DNA of 64,000 bases. It comes from Streptomyces malaysiense. Lineage in GTDB: Bacteria; Actinomycetota; Actinomycetes; Streptomycetales; Streptomycetaceae. The notes under the pieces were generated by a model. That model did no database searches. It was not told where the DNA came from and saw only the letters and a list, made by a program, of their open reading frames with translations. The DNA lies in contig NZ_LBDA02000015.1 in NCBI RefSeq assembly GCF_000980885.2, forward strand, positions 26,545 to 90,544, given 5' to 3'. The position numbers were made by a program, and so were the translations under genes. Positions 62,673 to 64,000 of the stretch are shown one piece after another. Numbering within the stretch: the first letter of the stretch is position 1; each line of letters starts with the position of its first letter.

Positions 62673-64000
62673 TCAACCGGTGTAGCGATACGTCGCGGTC
62701 GCTTCCTCGTACAGTCTGGTCACCTCGTCCCGGTCGGCGTCCGGGCCGCGGACCTGGAGGATGTGGTACCGCCCGTCCAGCAGGATCGCCATGTTGCGCA
62801 CGAAAAGGTCCCTGCCCTGTCCGTCGGTCCAGGTGAACTGCCCCTCGGCCATGGTCCGTCCGCCCACCTCGATGGTACGCAGTCCGGTGGCGGTGGCCCA
62901 GCTGGAGTCCCGGTACGGCTGGAGTTCGCGCTCCTTGTCCCGCTGATAGGCCATCGGATCGCCGCCGTACGTCGCCGCGCGGTCCCGTCCGGGTACGACC
63001 AGCAGCTCGAAGTCGCCGTGGGAGTAGACGACTTCTCCGCCGCCGTTCTTCGGGGTGCGCGTCCAGCCCTTCGCGACCGCGACGTCGAATCCCTCGGGGT
63101 CCTTGCGCAGGGCGAAGCCCTCGGGCACGGAGGAGGTGCCGCCGGCCTGGGTGTCGGAGGCGGAGGGGCTGTGCTGGGAGGGGGACGGCTGGGGGCTCGG
63201 CCGGCCGGCCGAGGGGGACGTGCCGGTCCCGCTCCGCCCCCGCGACGCGTGCTGTCCCGGCATGAACAGCATCGCGTAGGCGACCGCGCCGGCCAGCAGC
63301 AGGAGGATCAGCACGAGCAGCACCCGGCCGAGCCGGCTCGGTGAACTCCGCTCTTCCCGGTCCCGCTTGTGTCTGGCGTGCGCGTCGGGAAGCCCGGCGC
63401 GGCGCCTCCGTACCAGTTCGCCCCGGCGCCGGACGATCGGCAGCCGCCTCGGGTCGGGCGGCACCGGCACCACCCGGCTGCCGGCCTCCGGCTCGGGCGC
63501 GGACCGCACCAGCGAGCGCAGCCAGCCGCCCAGCTCCTCGAAGTCCGGCCGCTCGGTGGAGTCCTGACGCAGCAGGGACTCCACCACCGGCCGCAGCGGC
63601 CCGCACTCCTCGGCGTACGCGGGCGGCTCGGCACACACCAACTGCACCAGTTCGGCGGTGGATTCCTCGGGATAGGGCGCATGCCCCTGCACCGCCCGGA
63701 ACAACAGCGCGCCCAGCGCCCACAGATCGGTGGCGGGCCCGACCGGCGCCGCCAGCTGCCAGTTCTCGTGCACGGACCCGGCCTGCTCCGGCGCCCACCG
63801 CTCGGTCACCGGCCCCACCAGCGCCATCCGCGCCTGCCGTGCCCGCTCGGCCGCGAGCGCCCCGGCGGGCCGCCGCGCACCGGTGGCGGAAACGGGCTCG
63901 CCCCAGCGGGCCTGCCCCTGCGGCGGCACGGCGGCCGCCGGGGCCGGGGTGTCGTGCCGGGCGGGTTCGAGACCACGCGGTCCGGCGGGCGGGGGGAGGT
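62673..64000 (-). CDS. Membrane Ser/Thr kinase (N-terminal part outside window)
   Basis: The visible C-terminal 442 residues include the end of the kinase domain (TDLWALGALLFRAVQGHAPY, then CGPLRPVVESLLRQDSTERP). A basic run, one membrane helix (VLLVLILLLLAGAVAYAML) and the DP-x-GF outside domain (KDPEGFDVAVAKGWTR, then EGQFTWTDGQGRDLF) follow. The reading frame stays open to the right edge. The catalytic loop lies beyond the window or in the unseen part, so activity cannot be judged. Confidence 0.88.
   Translation of the reverse strand, partial: LPPPAGPRGLEPARHDTPAPAAAVPPQGQARWGEPVSATGARRPAGALAAERARQARMALVGPVTERWAPEQAGSVHENWQLAAPVGPATDLWALGALLFRAVQGHAPYPEESTAELVQLVCAEPPAYAEECGPLRPVVESLLRQDSTERPDFEELGGWLRSLVRSAPEPEAGSRVVPVPPDPRRLPIVRRRGELVRRRRAGLPDAHARHKRDREERSSPSRLGRVLLVLILLLLAGAVAYAMLFMPGQHASRGRSGTGTSPSAGRPSPQPSPSQHSPSASDTQAGGTSSVPEGFALRKDPEGFDVAVAKGWTRTPKNGGGEVVYSHGDFELLVVPGRDRAATYGGDPMAYQRDKERELQPYRDSSWATATGLRTIEVGGRTMAEGQFTWTDGQGRDLFVRNMAILLDGRYHILQVRGPDADRDEVTRLYEEATATYRYTG

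Overview
The window is a piece of a high-GC actinobacterial chromosome, almost certainly Streptomyces. GC is about 72%, GTG and TTG starts are common, adjacent genes often share ATGA or GTGA stop/start overlaps, and many promoters sit so close to the start codon that the mRNA should be leaderless. The housekeeping set (mdh, folD, purH/purN, sucC/sucD, icmB, pcrA, guaA, a row of Ser/Thr kinases) is one I recall from the conserved core of Streptomyces chromosomes, not from an arm or island. I saw no rRNA, tRNA, CRISPR, insertion sequence or prophage.

Layout. 1-6.8 kb: a minus-strand glycine-betaine operon that both makes betaine (aldehyde dehydrogenase, choline dehydrogenase) and imports it (ATPase, fused double permease, lipoprotein, the last cut by the window edge). 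6.9-9.4 kb: a LysR regulator divergent from a frameshifted MFS exporter. 9.5-13.5 kb: mdh with a TamR-like operator, a DUF2690 regulator, DUF3017 and folD. 13.8-17.3 kb: a small membrane protein, then an FHA protein translationally coupled to a Ser/Thr kinase that carries an extracellular lytic-transglycosylase-like domain, then a secreted I36-like inhibitor. 17.3-25.7 kb: purH/purN, a PerM-like membrane protein, an XRE/sigma-like fusion, and sucD/sucC. 26.2-34.0 kb: a five-gene island (VWA, DUF5682, MoxR AAA+ facing SWIM zinc finger and DUF5691). 34.2-43.0 kb: icmB, a lipase, an M23 peptidase, pcrA, a TDT-family transporter, a small membrane protein and an NlpC/P60 hydrolase. 43.1-49.2 kb: a response regulator/PspC-type histidine kinase pair divergent from a PspC membrane protein, a DoxX protein and a TIG-domain membrane protein. 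49.5-57.1 kb: a class II aldolase, a PNPOx-fold protein, guaA, chorismate mutase with an apparent aromatic leader peptide and terminator, a GMC oxidoreductase with a four-cysteine cluster, and succinate-semialdehyde dehydrogenase. 57.3-64 kb: four Ser/Thr kinases in a row, with a decayed MBL-fold gene between the first two.

The strongest unexplained signals are three. First, the MoxR/DUF5682/VWA and SWIM/DUF5691 operons diverge from a 15-bp perfect inverted repeat whose two arms are RecA/LexA-independent (PafBC-type) DNA-damage promoters; the same promoter type sits in front of pcrA. This suggests a DNA-damage-induced NTP-dependent system of unknown function. Second, a 23-codon Phe/Tyr leader ORF followed by a strong terminator lies before the chorismate mutase gene, which looks like ribosome-mediated attenuation. 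Third, a membrane kinase with an intracellular kinase domain and an outward-facing transglycosylase-like domain is coupled to an FHA protein.
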